Shown piece after piece: positions 11,708-23,597 of a stretch of DNA of 64,000 nt. The notes under the pieces are model-generated. The model saw only the letters and a list, made by a program, of their open reading frames with translations. It was not told where the DNA came from and made no database searches. Every line of letters starts with the position of its first letter. Position 1 is the first letter of the stretch. Origin of the DNA: Topomyia yanbarensis. Taxonomy: Eukaryota > Arthropoda > Insecta > Diptera > Culicidae. A program made the translations under genes and the position numbers. The DNA is taken from the NCBI RefSeq assembly GCF_030247195.1, contig NC_080672.1, positions 374,642,166 through 374,706,165 of the forward strand. The letters are read 5' to 3'.

Positions 11708-14700
11708 CTAACCCACTTTACACTTCCGTTTCGTTCGCTCACTCCATCGATCGTAGACACTTCTCAGCATCAAAGTCATCGGTTGTTCCAGGCTGAAGTA
11801 CACAACTGCTGCACAGAGATACGATCCAACGATGACTGCTATCCACATTGCGAAAAATAATCCTACTGTCCACTCCATCGGAAAGGGTGGCGCAAAATCA
11901 CTGATGCCCAACATTCTTAGTAGCGTCGGATGTAGCATGTAGGTACTGTACGACAGTTTTCCAAGTACGGTCATTGGTTTGGAGCTGAGTAGTTGTCGGA
12001 AATATCCTGGTAGTTATGATAAGAGGAAATGAAATTCAATTTAGATGATCTGTGAGAATTTTCTATATATAGTTCTATCACAGACTAACAGACATAACAC
12101 TATGAGGGAATTCCCTTAAAAAACATCGATCCGACAATTTTCCCAGAACACTAGCTCCACCTTTTATTCACAGTCCCAAACACTTATTTACTGGTGGGTT
12201 ACCCCTCAGGTTTGGGAACAATTTTTCACTAGTGGTCTATCCCCCATATGCTTGTTCATATATCAGTGGCGCCATAATTTCAAATGTGGCCACAGTCCCA
12301 ACTACAAATATACTTAAAATGACCGTTAAAGCGGGCGAAGCTTTGTTTTTGAGTGTTATGTCTGTTAGTCTGTGGTTCTATTCTACGTTGAGTTGGGCAA
12401 AAAAGCGAAAAAAAACGTGTCTTCAATAGCATTTTCTAGAATTTTCATGGAACTCTGAGAACTTGAAATGAAATTGCTTATCTTAATAACACACTACCTC
12501 AGAAGTGCGTTCAAACTAATTGACCGTAGCTACCTGCGGGCCGATGAAATCCTTTAACAACACAGACACAGAAAGCGAGTACTGGACAGTATGCGAAGCT
12601 TACGGCGAAATTAGCCGCCCACGCAGTTCGAGGGCTTATTTCGTAATAATAGAATATAAGCGTCCCGGACAGGGTTGCTACAAGCAGTGGAGGGCTGATT
12701 ACTCTGAGTGTTTTGTAAATCTGAAACAATGACGATGGTTGCATTAATCAATACATAAATAGCATTAAATATATTTCTACCTTGGATTGTTCGAGATTCA
12801 ATCCATTGTGTTTGACGTTGTGGTACAGAAAACCTACGATTAAACCAGCAACGAAACACCCCATATTTGTGTAACTTGGTTGATACACTTCCCTGAAGTA
12901 ACGCTGAGATATCAATAGGTACTGAATTTCACTAGAATTTAATATAGTTGGCAGGTCTCAGTTTTCTTGTAGTCACACAGTTTAATATTAGTGCAGTTTT
13001 TTGTACCGACATAACTTACCTGATTCGATCAGCAAGTAGTGGTTCAACGCCACCGACATACACTAAACAGAAAACGAGGAGTGCTGATATACCTGCCAGC
13101 GACCACAAAACAGGTTTCGTTCCACGAGGCCATTTCCAGAGAATTGCCAAAGTGATCAATCCTCCTATAAACAGCTGTAAATCAGTAGCCACGTACCACC
13201 CATGCCCCATGCATTGGCCATGCACGAATGGAAGATTGTTCACCAACAGCCAGTTGGACCAACCGTACCTTCTGCACAGCAATCGTTCCGTGGTTAGTAC
13301 TCTGAAACCAACAATCCCAATATCCCGGCCAGGGATCCAATCAGCCACCATTGCGTACAGCAAAAAGAAATAATACGTCGGAAGTAACCGGATCATGCGA
13401 TGTATGAGTTTAGTCCAGAAGTAACCGATGCCGGTGAGTTGCGGACTATTTGTACGGACATCTTCCAGAACATGAACCGTTAGCAGTAATCCAGAAACGG
13501 TCAGAAAAAGTCTCACAATCGGTATTAAGGGACTTTTGAAAGTTTGTGTAACTGGACCAAACAAAACCCGTTCCAAATAAAACGGATTCGATATCGGTAA
13601 CATCGCAAATGATACGATGCAATGCATAAATAAAACCAGGAAACTGGCCAATACACGCAGTCCTTCGATGTACGCAAAATCGCAGGACAGATTGGTTTTC
13701 GGATTCTGCAGCAGTTTTGACAGGTTCCGTTGTATGGAAAAAGAGGATACGAAGAGATGTTCTGTAAATTAGTATCCATCAACAGTTGGTTATTAACATT
13801 ATGAAAAGTACACAAAATACTTCTTAACCGATCATTCCCGAAGACGTCAATGGCGTTTCCGACCAAAACTGCACCGAATAAGGAGAGAAAGCATATGGCG
13901 AATAGTGCTTTCCACCAGTCTGAAAGAAATAAAAATACAATAGGTATATATCGTGAATCAAATTTTTCAATAGCCACCCAAAACGGGACTCTCCGGTAAT
14001 TCGTTATCGGTACAGTATTCTATCTCTGAGTAGGCCAACATGTCGTATTTCTGCTCCAGTCTGTTGTTTAGACATATGTTCGTAAGCTGTTCGTAACGAC
14101 GAATCGAAGGCTGAATGGCATCTTTCCATAATGTTGACAGCGTGTACTGAAAGTACAATGATACATTAGGAAGTTGAAATGAAATTCATTAGAGTATTTA
14201 TTATAAGTTGTTAAGAATGAAGTAAAACGACTCAAACGCCATGCATTTTAAAGTCATTTGGCATCAAAAATACAAATTCGATTTTGAAATTTTCCCTTAC
14301 TCCTCCCTTTGAGAATTTTTCATATTGGTTTATACGGGCATTTGCTGTGTGGACGCACTCTTCAACTCGTAACTCTGGAACCGGTAGTCCAATCAATAAA
14401 AAATTCAATAGCAGCCGATGGGAAGGTTGTACCTTGCATTTGAGACTAAGTTTGTGGAAATCGGTTCAGGCATGTCTGAGAAACATAGGTGACATTTTTT
14501 CCACATACACACATACACACATACGCACACACACATACATACATTAACTCCGCTAGCGAATGACGGATCTCAATAGTAGCATGTCTGTAATAACATACGT
14601 ACACCCAAAATCCGACGAGTATGTTTCTATTACTTTTGGGTAAGATTCTATTGTCTTTTCGGTAACAGACCATGCAATTGCGCATTGTGGTATTAAACTC

Positions 14701-17700
14701 ATATTCCCGCAAAGGTAGTAAACGGTGGAATGAAGAATTTCGGTTGCTGTTCATGTATGTGCATCACACAATCAAACACTTTTTCAGTTTGTGTCAACCT
14801 CGGCTCTGTTCGCATGTAGAATAATTCGGTCGATTTCTAAGATAGTATTAGTACCAAGTCAAACCAACCGGAATCCTGGCGGATATCCAACCAAATTCAG
14901 GCTGGAATCTACCCCAATATTGGCAGAAACCAGCCCGAATTACAGATTTTTTTACTGGGTAGGTTGGATAGCGAAAAAAAAATGTTAGGCAGTTTTCGGA
15001 TCCGGCCTTGTTGCCAGATCCGACACAGTTCCCGATCCGGACCAGTTCTCGGATCCAGACCAGTTTCCAAATCCGAACCTCCCGGATCCGGACCAGTACC
15101 TAGATCCGGACCAGTTCCCGGATCTGGACCAGTAACCGGATCCGGACCAGTACCTGGATCTAACTCATCCCCTTTCCAAGTCCGGACCTGAACCAGGCCC
15201 AGACTTGGTGCTTAGATCCAGACAATTGTCTGGATCCGGACCCTCGGTTCGGACACGTGGATCCAAACCATAGGTCTTGCTTCCCGTAAATGACAGGAAG
15301 GACTGTTCATGTTTTGTGCAGTTGCCATCTTGCTGTTAACGTCCGTGATAGAAAACAAATTTCAATTTAACACCGGCCGAAGTACCCCACCACTATTCTG
15401 AGTCGTTTTTTTCTTACTGTGCTTTGAAGCTAGCCGAGTGTGAGCCGATCTTCAAATACGGAATGTGTCGTGTAGAAAAATCAAACCTCGTCTTTATCCC
15501 CATTGTGTTTACTCCGCTTGAAGCGCAATACAATGACAAGCGAAGTGCTACACACTTCCAGACAATCCGACGCTTTAATATTTATTGAATAAGAATTGAT
15601 GAAACATGAGTACGACGCAGAGAAGATTTGAATGTGTTGGTATGGCTGTTTGGGGAATTTTTTGTTGGCACCGTTTTAGCATGAAATGTCTTGCTATTAG
15701 AGCAATTTTTTCTTATTACCGTAAAGGTATTACGGCCGAGTTTTGGGTATACCTGGAACTATTGAGAACCAGAGCTACAGGTCCAAAGCCCTGGTAAAGG
15801 AGGATGGTTGTGATGATCTGGGCCGCGGTCACCACGTAAAGCAAAATAGGTCATAACCCCAATTCCAAGGCGTGAAGCGACCCGTGCCGAGGGATGAGTG
15901 ATCGAGGGGGTGAAAAAGATGCTCGATCGTTAACGGAGCCTGTGGGGTACCTGGGCAACCCCCACAGTACGCGTCCCTTACCACGTTACTGCGGAGCTCT
16001 GGCGTGACGGACCTTTCTTTCTCGCGCAACTCGTGGGTATAAACATGAGTGAAGTGAATAAAAATAAAAACAATAAACAAACGGAGGTGCTGAACCCCTT
16101 TGCTAGAGGTGGTTTGGCGAGGTCTCCCCCCGTGGGGAGAGTAGTGGAGCGACGAGTGCTGCATTCGATAGCACCAGTGACCCCCCAGTAGTGGTAGAAA
16201 ATAGCCCTACCAACGCGCTGGACGGGCTACTATCCGCGATGCGCAAAGTGGTGGAGCAGCTCGATGCAATAATCGAGTTCACTAGCGCGAAACAAAATAT
16301 TAGCAAGGAGCTGAAACAGAGCCTGCTAATGCTCCGGAAGGCTGTTCATGTCGCAAGACAGGAACAGCAGGCTTACGCCAAGAGGGTGGAATGTCGGGAG
16401 AAGTCCGACAGAGGATGTGGCCTCCAAGAGGGAGGGAAGAGAGAAGGCCGACATAGGTACTCAGACAGGGATCCCCTGCCCCTTCTATGGAGCAGCCATG
16501 TCGCTCGAAGCGGCGGCTGAGTTCCCCTCGAAGGGCAAAGGCAAGGGCAAGCTCAAGACGGAGTCGAACGCTAAGCGCCCTAGGAGGTCACCAGGCGAGG
16601 GTGAAAAAACCAACACCACACGGCGTGTAACTGTCACGGCCAAACGCCGTTTGGTCGAGGTGAACCGGGCGAGAATGCCTCCGCTGGGCAGAGAGAAGGT
16701 ACCAGCAACTCGGTGCAACCGGGGCAAAAGGGGATAAACCCCTGGACGCTGGTTACCAAGAAGAAGCCGGCACCGACACCGGAGGTACCGCGGCCCGCGA
16801 AGAAGGCCAAGGACAGAGGCGAGACCTTGTGGTTAAAAACCGACAAGGACAAATACGCCGACGTCCTAAAGCCGATGAGGGCGGCCGAAAGCTTCTCGGC
16901 CCTCAGGCAAGACGTGCGCAGCGTGAGACGCACCAACACAGGAGAAATGCTTCTGGTGCTGAAGCGAGGCGCACAATCTAGTATGGTGTATAAGGCCTTG
17001 GCCCAAGAGGTCCAACCGGTAGGCGCCCAGGTCAGGTCGTTAGGGGCGGAAATGACTCTCCAGTGCAAGCATCTGCACGAGTTCACGACTGCAGACGATG
17101 TCGTCGCAGCCGTCAAGGAGCAATGCCACGTAGCAATCGAGCGGGCCTCTGTGCGTTTTAGAGGGGGACCCTCCGGCACCCAAGTAGCCTACCTCAGGCT
17201 ACTGAAGGCAGATGCCAAAAAGGTTACCGTGAAAGGTAATCTGAAGATCTGCTGGTCGGTATGCCCAATTAGCATACCCCAGCCGCCTTCAGTGGATAGG
17301 TGCTATCGGTGCCTTGGGTCCGGCCATAAATCCTACGAGTGTAAGGGCATAGACAGGAGCAAAGTATGTCGTCGCTGCGGCGAGGAGGGGCATAAGGAGC
17401 GGGGTTGCACTAAGGCGCACAAGTGCCTTATCTGCACCGCTAAGAAGCAAGCCCGCAATCATGCTATGGGCGGACCTTCGTGTCCCTTCGGTGTGGCAAA
17501 TAAGAAGAAGCCGTGAACGTTACACAGCTAAATCATAACCATTGTGCAGCAGCCCAACAGCTGCTCTGGCAGTCGGTCTCGGAGTCGAGGACAGATGTCG
17601 CCCTCCTATCAGACCCGTGCAACATCCCTGCCGGCAACGGCAATTGGGTGTCGGACGGGTCTGGAATGGTGGCAATCTGTACAACAGGACGGTTCCCGGT

Positions 17701-20700
17701 TCAAGAGGCAATAAACTCCTCCGCCGAGGGTGTTGCGATTGCCAAGATCAATGGTGTGTTGTATTGCAGCTGCTACGCTTCACCAAGGTGGCCCATAGAA
17801 CAGTTCAACCAGATGATCGACAGGCTCTCGTCAGACCTAGTGGGCCGGAAACCGGTAGTCAAGCGGGAGACTTTAACGCTTGGGCAGTGGAGTACGGCAG
17901 CCGCTGTACAAATAGCAGAGGCCAAGCGCTAATGGAGGCGCTTGCGAAACTCGATACTGTGCTAGCTAATAATGGCTCCGCTAGTACATTCCGTAGAAAC
18001 GGGGTGGAGGCGTGGATTGACGTAAAATTTGCCAGCCCGAGTCTGGTTCCAGGCATGGAATGGAGGGTGGACGAAGGCTACACCCATAGCGATCATTTAT
18101 CAATTCGCTTTAGGATCAACTATGGTATGCAGCATCCGAGGGCGGGAGATCCCTGTCAGGTACGCGGGTGGAAGTACAGTCACTTCGATAGCGAAGCTTT
18201 CACCGCGGCCCTGGGACTGGAGGCGAATACCGACAGTCTAAGCGGGGATGCGCTGGTAGCTGATCAACCACGCGCGTGCGACGCCACTATGCCGAGAAAT
18301 ACCCTGCCAAGAAACGGCAGATGCCCGGTATACTGGTGGAGTGCCGAGATTGCAGCTCTACGATCAGCCTACCTCAGAGCTAGACGTAGGATGCAAAGAG
18401 CCCGCACCGAGGATGCAAGAGAGAACCGCCGTGAAGTATTTCGAGCTGCGAAATTGGCCCTTAACAAGGCGAATCCGTGGGGTGACGCCTACAGGATCGT
18501 GATGGCCAAAGGGGGCTCTTCACCCCCAGAACGGTCTTCGGACCGGTTGGCGACGATTATCGAAGTACTCTTCCCGTCTCGAGCCACAAGCCCCTGGCCA
18601 CCTGCACTACGAGACAGTGCGGGCACGGCCGAAATGGTGGCTCCGGTGACGAATGAAGAACTACTCGCAGTGGCTAAATCCCTAGCAATGAACAAAGCTC
18701 CAGGGCCGGATGGAGTTCCAAACAGCGCTCTCAAGTCAGCGATCATAGCGAACCCGAACATGTTCAGGCTAGCTATGCAGAGATGCCTTGACGAGTGCCG
18801 TTTCCCCGATAGATGGAAAAGGCAGAAATTGGTGCTGTTGCCGAAGCCCGGGAAGTCGCCAGGCGACCCATCGGCGTACTGACCAATCTGTCTGATCGAC
18901 ACGACTGGCAAGTTGCTTGAGAGGATTATCCTCAACAGGCTTACCCCGTACGCAGAAGGTACGGACGGCCTGTCAAGCAACCAGTTTGGCTTTCGGAAGG
19001 GTAAGTCCACAGTGGACGCTCTCAACTCAGTGATAAAGACTGCCGAGATAGCGATCCAACGCGATACTGTGCGTTAGTGACACTTGACGTGAAGAACGCA
19101 TTCAACAGCGCAAGCTGGGATGCCATCGCGCTCTCGTTACACCGGCTTAGCCTACCGGTGGGTCTGTACCGGATCCTGGAAAGTTACTTCCAGAACCGCG
19201 TACTGCTATACGAGACCGATGCCGGTCAGAAAAGGGTTCCGATTACCGCCGGAGTCCTGCAGGGCTCGATCTTAGTCCCGGTGCTATGGAACCTCATCTA
19301 TGACGGGGTTCTGAGACTGAAGTTGCCTCCTGGGATCAAGATCGTAGGCTTTGCCGACGACGTAACCATGGAGGTCTACGGGGAGTCAATCTCTGAAGTA
19401 GAACTAACTGCAGAACACGCGATCAACACGGTGGAGGAATGGATGAGCGCGAGAGGCTTGGAGCTCGCTCATCATAAGACGGAGGTAGTTATCGTCAACA
19501 ACCGCAAATCGGCACAACATGCAGTTATCCATGTGGGAGAAGTCGCGATCACTTCACAGCGGAGTCTGAAGTCTCTCGGAGTCATTATAGACGACAAGCT
19601 GACCTTCGGCAGCCACGTCGAATATACATGAAAGCGAGCGTCGACTGCTGTTGCGGCTCTATCGAGGATGATGTCCAACAGCTCAAAGGTGTGCACCAGT
19701 AGACGTAGGTTACTGGCAGGCGTTGCCGTATCTATCCTCAGGTACGGCGGCCCGTCATGGTCAAAAGCACTGAGGGTAACCAGTTACCTAAAGAAACTGG
19801 TGAGCACATACCGCGTGATGTGCCTCAGAGTGATATCTGCCTACCGCACGGTATCACACGATGCATCCTGCGTGATAGCGAGCATGATGACAGTCGGGCT
19901 GGTCATTCGGGAAGATGAGGAGTGTTTCGAGCTACGTGGAAATAGGGGAGCCCGCGAGCGCACCAGGGTGATCTCGGTCGCCAGATGGCAGCGTGAGTGG
20001 GACAACTCCTCGAAAGGTAGGTGGACCCACCGGTTGATACCTAGCATATCGAGCTGGGTGGGAAGACCCCATGGGGAAGTTCACTTCCACCTGACACAAT
20101 TCCTGTCAGGCCATGGCTGTTTCCGACAGTACCTCCACAGGTTCGGGCACGCGGAGGTCCCAGCCTGCCCGGACTGCCCAGGTGTAGACGAAACTGCCGA
20201 ACACATACTGTTCGTATGTCCTCGGTTCGACGTCGAAAGAAGAGCAATGCTTGACGTCTGTGATTGGGACACAACCCCTGATACCCTTATTCAGCGGATG
20301 TGTCAATCGGTGGAGAAGTGGAACGCAGTCTCGGCTGCTACCACCCAGATTGCCAGTAGGCTACAGGTAATCTGGCGAACCGAGCAACAGACGACGGGCA
20401 CGGCTAACTAGTGATTGGTTAGCTGGAGCAAAAAAAGGCCAAGCGCAAAAAAGGGAGTGAATGGTCTGTTCATGCCGAGGCAGGTTTGGCGCAGCGAATG
20501 GCAACCGCATAAGGGGTAAACCCAGCCACCCCGAAGCAAGACAGAAGAGTGAGTGTATAGGCATATAAGTGGACTGCCTCATGCCAAGATGGGAGGGTCG
20601 TAGCGTAGTATGTTGGGATTTAGCTATCGATGCCTCGTGGCGTGGCAGAGGAGTGAAAGGGTGAGCATCCAAGTCAGTCTCACACGGTATGTTAAGGGTG

Positions 20701-23597
20701 AGCACAAAAGTCAACCTCACATGGTATGGCAGAGGCTAGCACAAAAGTAAGCCTAGCAAGGAATGAAAAAGGTGAGCACAGAAGCGGGGCCTAAGAAAAA
20801 TGTTCCACATGGGATGCCAGGGGGAGTGACAGAGGTATAATAGAGTGGCACGATCGAGAGTGAACCAGGTGATAGGGTGAGCACCCAAGTCAGCCTCACA
20901 TGGTATGGGTGGGGCGAGCACAAAAGTAAGCCTAACAAGGAATGAGTAAGGTGAGCACACAAGTCAGCCTCGCAAGGAACGAAAAAGGTGAGCACAAAAG
21001 TCAGCCTCATGGGGAGTGTTTGAGAGTGAATCAAGGTGCGATAGAGAGAGCACCCAAGTAAGCCTCACACAGGACGTATGAACGCGTGAGTGAGAGTGAA
21101 TGAGTACATTAAGTACAGCCATCCCCCCAGAAGTAATACCGAGAGGTAGTTTAGTCGGTATTAATGGCAGCATCACCATTCAAGCCCGACACTCCCCCAA
21201 TACACACCGTGTGGTAGCTTGGACAGCTACCAATAGCACGTGTACTGCGTTAGGACGTAAACGTCTTCTCCTTTGTAAAAAAAAATACACAGACATTTTA
21301 CGATCGCAACGAACTGAGTCGAATGGCATATGACATTCGGTTCTCCGGGTCGGGATTAGGTTGACGATTTTTAGAGTGATTGCATAACCTTTCTATATGA
21401 GAAAGGAAAAAGGGTATATTTCCACACAGTGCTAAATTGTTACCCTGACGGGTTACAGACTGGGTACTTCCAGGAAGGCCGTGTGCAAAACATTAGAGAG
21501 AAACGAAAATGTTACCCATCTCCACCCGAAAATCCGATTGATTGTAGCAACTCATTCGATGTTTTATCCGAATGTGAAGTTCCGCCGATAACAGTGATGA
21601 CCTTCGACTTCAAAGTCTTTCGACGATCCTTCCGGACGTGAAAGCCACTACCGATTAGTCGAAGAGGAGAATGTCGAGTTACAGTAGATGGGGTAGTTAG
21701 TCACAAACGTATATCATGGAGAAGTTATATACATTTTGTTCATATGATTTCAAGACAGATAGACCATTCAAGGCTGTCTCGAAATAGTTGCCGAAAGGTC
21801 AAAGTTTACACGAAATATCCAACGAATTGGAAAATTTACTTGGCTTTACTCGAAACGCTAATGAAAAGGAAAAAGAAAACATGTTTCCACATGCCCTGCC
21901 CCAGGATTTTATTAGAGAACATTCTTTGAAACAAGACAGCATTTCCTCTCTTCTCTTTCTGCTACAGGGAGACAAATTTTTCATTCTGTAAGAGATGTAT
22001 TAAATAATAGAGACTTTGTTATCTTCAAAATCATATTTGATTTCCTTTTAAAATCTAATATCAAACTTTGATACTCCATATATTCTAATATTTTTACAGG
22101 TACACAATGGATAACTGACGATGAATTACTTATCATGAAAATTATACAATCAAGACAGTTGGAAAGAAGTACAGCCTCGTTATGGTTTTTCTTTAACCGA
22201 GTAAGCTAAAATAGATTCAAAATTTATTATATTTATGCAATTTTGAAAAGATAAGTAAGTTTTCTATGTCCTTTTGAGAAGAGATTCAAATAAAGTTTCA
22301 CTCAAAGGGGCTTTTCCCTACTTTTAAAAAAGTAAAAAAAAAATCAATACTATAAACATTTACATATCGATGCAAACTTTCCATTCATTTCACAACTGAA
22401 AATTAATTGAAATAAAATAAAATAATAAGAAATGGGTATTCAGATTTGGACCATGGTTGGGGTAATTGGGACTTTAGATGTATTTTGTGCCGAAACGTTT
22501 AAACACAAAATAGTAAAAGATCAAAATCAAATAATAATATATAATATAATATATAATACATATAGTATAATAAAAATGTGCGCAATTGATAGCGACTTTT
22601 AGGAAAAAATAATTCTTGCAAATTGGTTGACACAGTTCATTTCTAAAGCTCATAAACCTTTAGTAGGTCCGGATTGAGCCAAGCCCCTGTTCACTCTTCA
22701 CTAATAAAAAATCCAATCAATGGTTCGATTGAAAATAATGTTTTTCAATTTGATACGAGTTGAAACGTATATTTCTGCATTCAGATTCTGTTGAGATTGC
22801 GTGGTCGTGAGAAACGTTTCATTACATTGTTTTAGTTTTGTATCCATTTCGCATGTTTACGGTAAGTAGTTGAGTACATGTTCAACACTTTCGCATCGCT
22901 ATTTTTCAATTTCAATAAAGAAACGATCATGTTTTATAGAAATTCTCTGTGAAATTCAGATTGTGACCACGCACAATGCCGCGCAGTTTCAAACATTCTA
23001 TTCTGAAGATCAAACTTGTCTTCATTATTTATATAAAACCCTCTTCGAATAATCAACCCATGTATATAATTAATTTATGTTTTAAATTTCTCTATTCTAT
23101 GTGAAATGATTCAAAGAAATTTTTTCTTGGGTGAGCGGAATAAGGTGCACGGTACGCTGCAAAGCATTTGTTTCACATTTCACACTTATGCACTCACCAT
23201 GTAGGGAATGTCAAATTTAGGATGGAACAACCGGCGACGTTCCGTGCCATTCAGACTCGCAAGTTCCAGTTCACACTCGGCGATGCAAACACCTCGCTCC
23301 AGAACATTTTCCCGATAACCGGTCACGATGCGCGTTGAGTTCTAAGGATGCAACATACGGTTAGCACAGACGTAACACACTCCCAGCAAAAGGTTGACTC
23401 ACGATCGGATCTACGTCCTGCTCGATGACCGATTTGATGAAGCAATACACTCCTGACGGCGATCGTTGGCGACACTGCTCGTAATTGTCATATTCGAATA
23501 ATGGCGGAATGTACTCAGATTTTCCACCACTTGGCAAAGCTTGTAGCGAGCTAAGTGCTGACAGCAGCAGCAACGAGTGTTTCAACCGGCAAGCCAT
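11708..23597 (-). CDS. Gene A: NRF-6-like membrane O-acyltransferase (acyltransferase-3 family), 8 exons
   Basis: Exons in coding order: 23403-23597, 23198-23341, 13978-14146, 13821-13919, 13020-13761, 12781-12931, 12534-12720, 11708-12006. All junctions have GT-AG ends and matching phases, giving 1986 nt or 661 residues. The chosen start (MACRLKHS) precedes a hydrophobic stretch rich in leucine, a likely signal peptide. Residues about 30-170 form a cysteine-containing NRF-type N-terminal domain. From about 230 comes the multi-pass acyltransferase-3 domain. Its AYIEGLRVL segment with His248 (FMHC) corresponds to the family's first helix and conserved histidine, and a GHGWYVATDLQLF loop follows. 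The family transfers acyl groups at membranes; in worms NRF-6 is linked to lipid and drug uptake (known), but substrate here is unknown. Intron 2 is 9.05 kb and full of transposons. Assigning the two distal 5' exons to this gene is inference, backed by phase agreement and by genes B and C. Confidence 0.85.
12079..12374. mobile_element. MITE in the last intron of gene A
   Basis: Inverted ends read CACAGACTAACAGACATAAC and its inverse (12079-12098 and 12355-12374). GTTCTAT is duplicated at 12072-12078 and 12375-12381. The same intron of gene B has an uninterrupted site near 30803-30809. The 7-bp duplication, possibly 8 with one mismatch, suggests a hAT-like element. Confidence 0.75.
14210..14980. 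other. Intron 2 of gene A, proximal part, with a CA microsatellite
   Basis: Similarity to gene B ends near 14205. A (CA)n/(CATA)n stretch lies at 14499-14545. The surrounding 14420-14600 looks like dispersed repeat sequence. No gene is seen. Confidence 0.45.
14998..15245. repeat. 18-bp tandem repeat array
   Basis: Degenerate copies of GGATCCGGACCAGTTCCC follow one another, best preserved at 15085-15160. The period of 18 keeps one frame open as a repeating SGPVPG hexapeptide. There is no start context or domain, so this is a minisatellite and not a gene. Confidence 0.8.
15246..15790. other. Intron 2 of gene A, nothing recognised
   Basis: About 550 bp between the 18-bp repeat array and the R1-clade element. 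No open frame with family resemblance and no inverted repeat was seen. Confidence 0.4.
16045..17516 (+). pseudogene. R1-clade ORF1 (gag-like nucleocapsid), frameshifted
   Basis: The start ATG at 16045 (MSEVNKNKNN...) is followed by three frame changes, near 16190, 16370 and 16725. The last segment, 16713-17516, is open. Its C-terminus has three zinc knuckles: CYRCLGSGHKSYEC, CRRCGEEGHKERGC, and a third beginning CLICTAKKQARNHAMG. Such knuckles bind the element's RNA. A lysine/arginine-rich middle part is present. The ORF ends with TGA at 17514-17516, overlapping the beginning of ORF2. Confidence 0.8.
17513..20411 (+). pseudogene. R1-clade ORF2 (endonuclease and reverse transcriptase), broken
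   Basis: The APE-type endonuclease spans about 17513-18120. It includes AGDFNAWAVEYGSR and, after a frameshift near 17865, the YTHSDHLSIRF end with the catalytic SDH. Reverse transcriptase follows: MNKAPGPDGVPN near 18690, NQFGFRKGKSTVDAL near 18980, LDVKNAFNSASW near 19083, and the active-site GFADDV near 19348. The C-terminus has C-x2-C...H...C spacing (CPDCPGVDETAEHILFVC, 20165-20220). Lesions are a TGA at 18880-18882, a frame change near 19065, and a TGA at 19629-19631. Full-length product is therefore impossible without repair. Confidence 0.85.
20655..21090 (+). repeat. Minisatellite in the R1-clade 3' UTR
   Basis: About nine degenerate copies of a 37-38 bp unit share GTGAGCACAAAAGTCAGCCT followed by CACATGGTATG or AAGGAATGA. 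They are clearest at 20698-20770 and 20878-21010. The unit is confined to the 3' UTR. Confidence 0.75.
21429..21991 (+). pseudogene. Non-LTR ORF1 relic with pre-C2HC-type domain (jockey-like)
   Basis: A first open segment (21429-21641) contains SPPENPIDCSNSFDVLSE and EVPPITVMTFDFKVF, typical of the N-terminal part of jockey-group gag proteins. After frame breaks, SYDFKTDRPFKAV (21737-21775), one stop, then LPKGQSLHEISNELENLLGF (21787-21846) match the conserved domain that precedes the zinc knuckles. Decay is advanced and no reverse transcriptase follows. A short splice-acceptor-like tract and open stretch at 22100-22206 could belong to it or be unrelated. Confidence 0.5.
22370..23197 (-). other. 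Distal intron 2 of gene A, homologous to gene B intron
   Basis: The stretch aligns with 43720-46049 of gene B after removing two MITEs from B. It provides the empty sites for those MITEs (about 22769-22772 and near 23085). There is no gene of its own. Confidence 0.6.

Larger units (their letters stand above)
15795..21285 (+). mobile_element. R1-clade non-LTR retrotransposon, nearly full length, inactive
   Basis: The element shows a 5' UTR of about 250 bp, a gag-like ORF1, an overlapping endonuclease/reverse-transcriptase ORF2, a repetitive 3' UTR, and a short A run at 21277-21285. The combination of three CCHC knuckles in ORF1, an APE-type endonuclease, no RNase H that I can see, and a C-terminal HC-rich motif points to the R1 clade (RT1/Waldo type). 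The 5' border is approximate and no target duplication was found. It lies in intron 2 of gene A, antisense to it. Confidence 0.8.

Noticed and set aside
12948..13373. Plus-strand open frame opposite the acyltransferase exon, also at 31440-31823
   Set aside because: Antisense of a real exon with family motifs; similarity between the two plus frames follows from the duplication.
14446..14754. Minus-strand frame rich in Cys and Val over the CA repeat
   Set aside because: The cysteine pattern is a translation of the (CA)n microsatellite.
20361..21179. Several minus-strand frames with repeated CEADLxAHL
   Set aside because: They are reverse translations of the 37-38 bp minisatellite in the retrotransposon 3' UTR.
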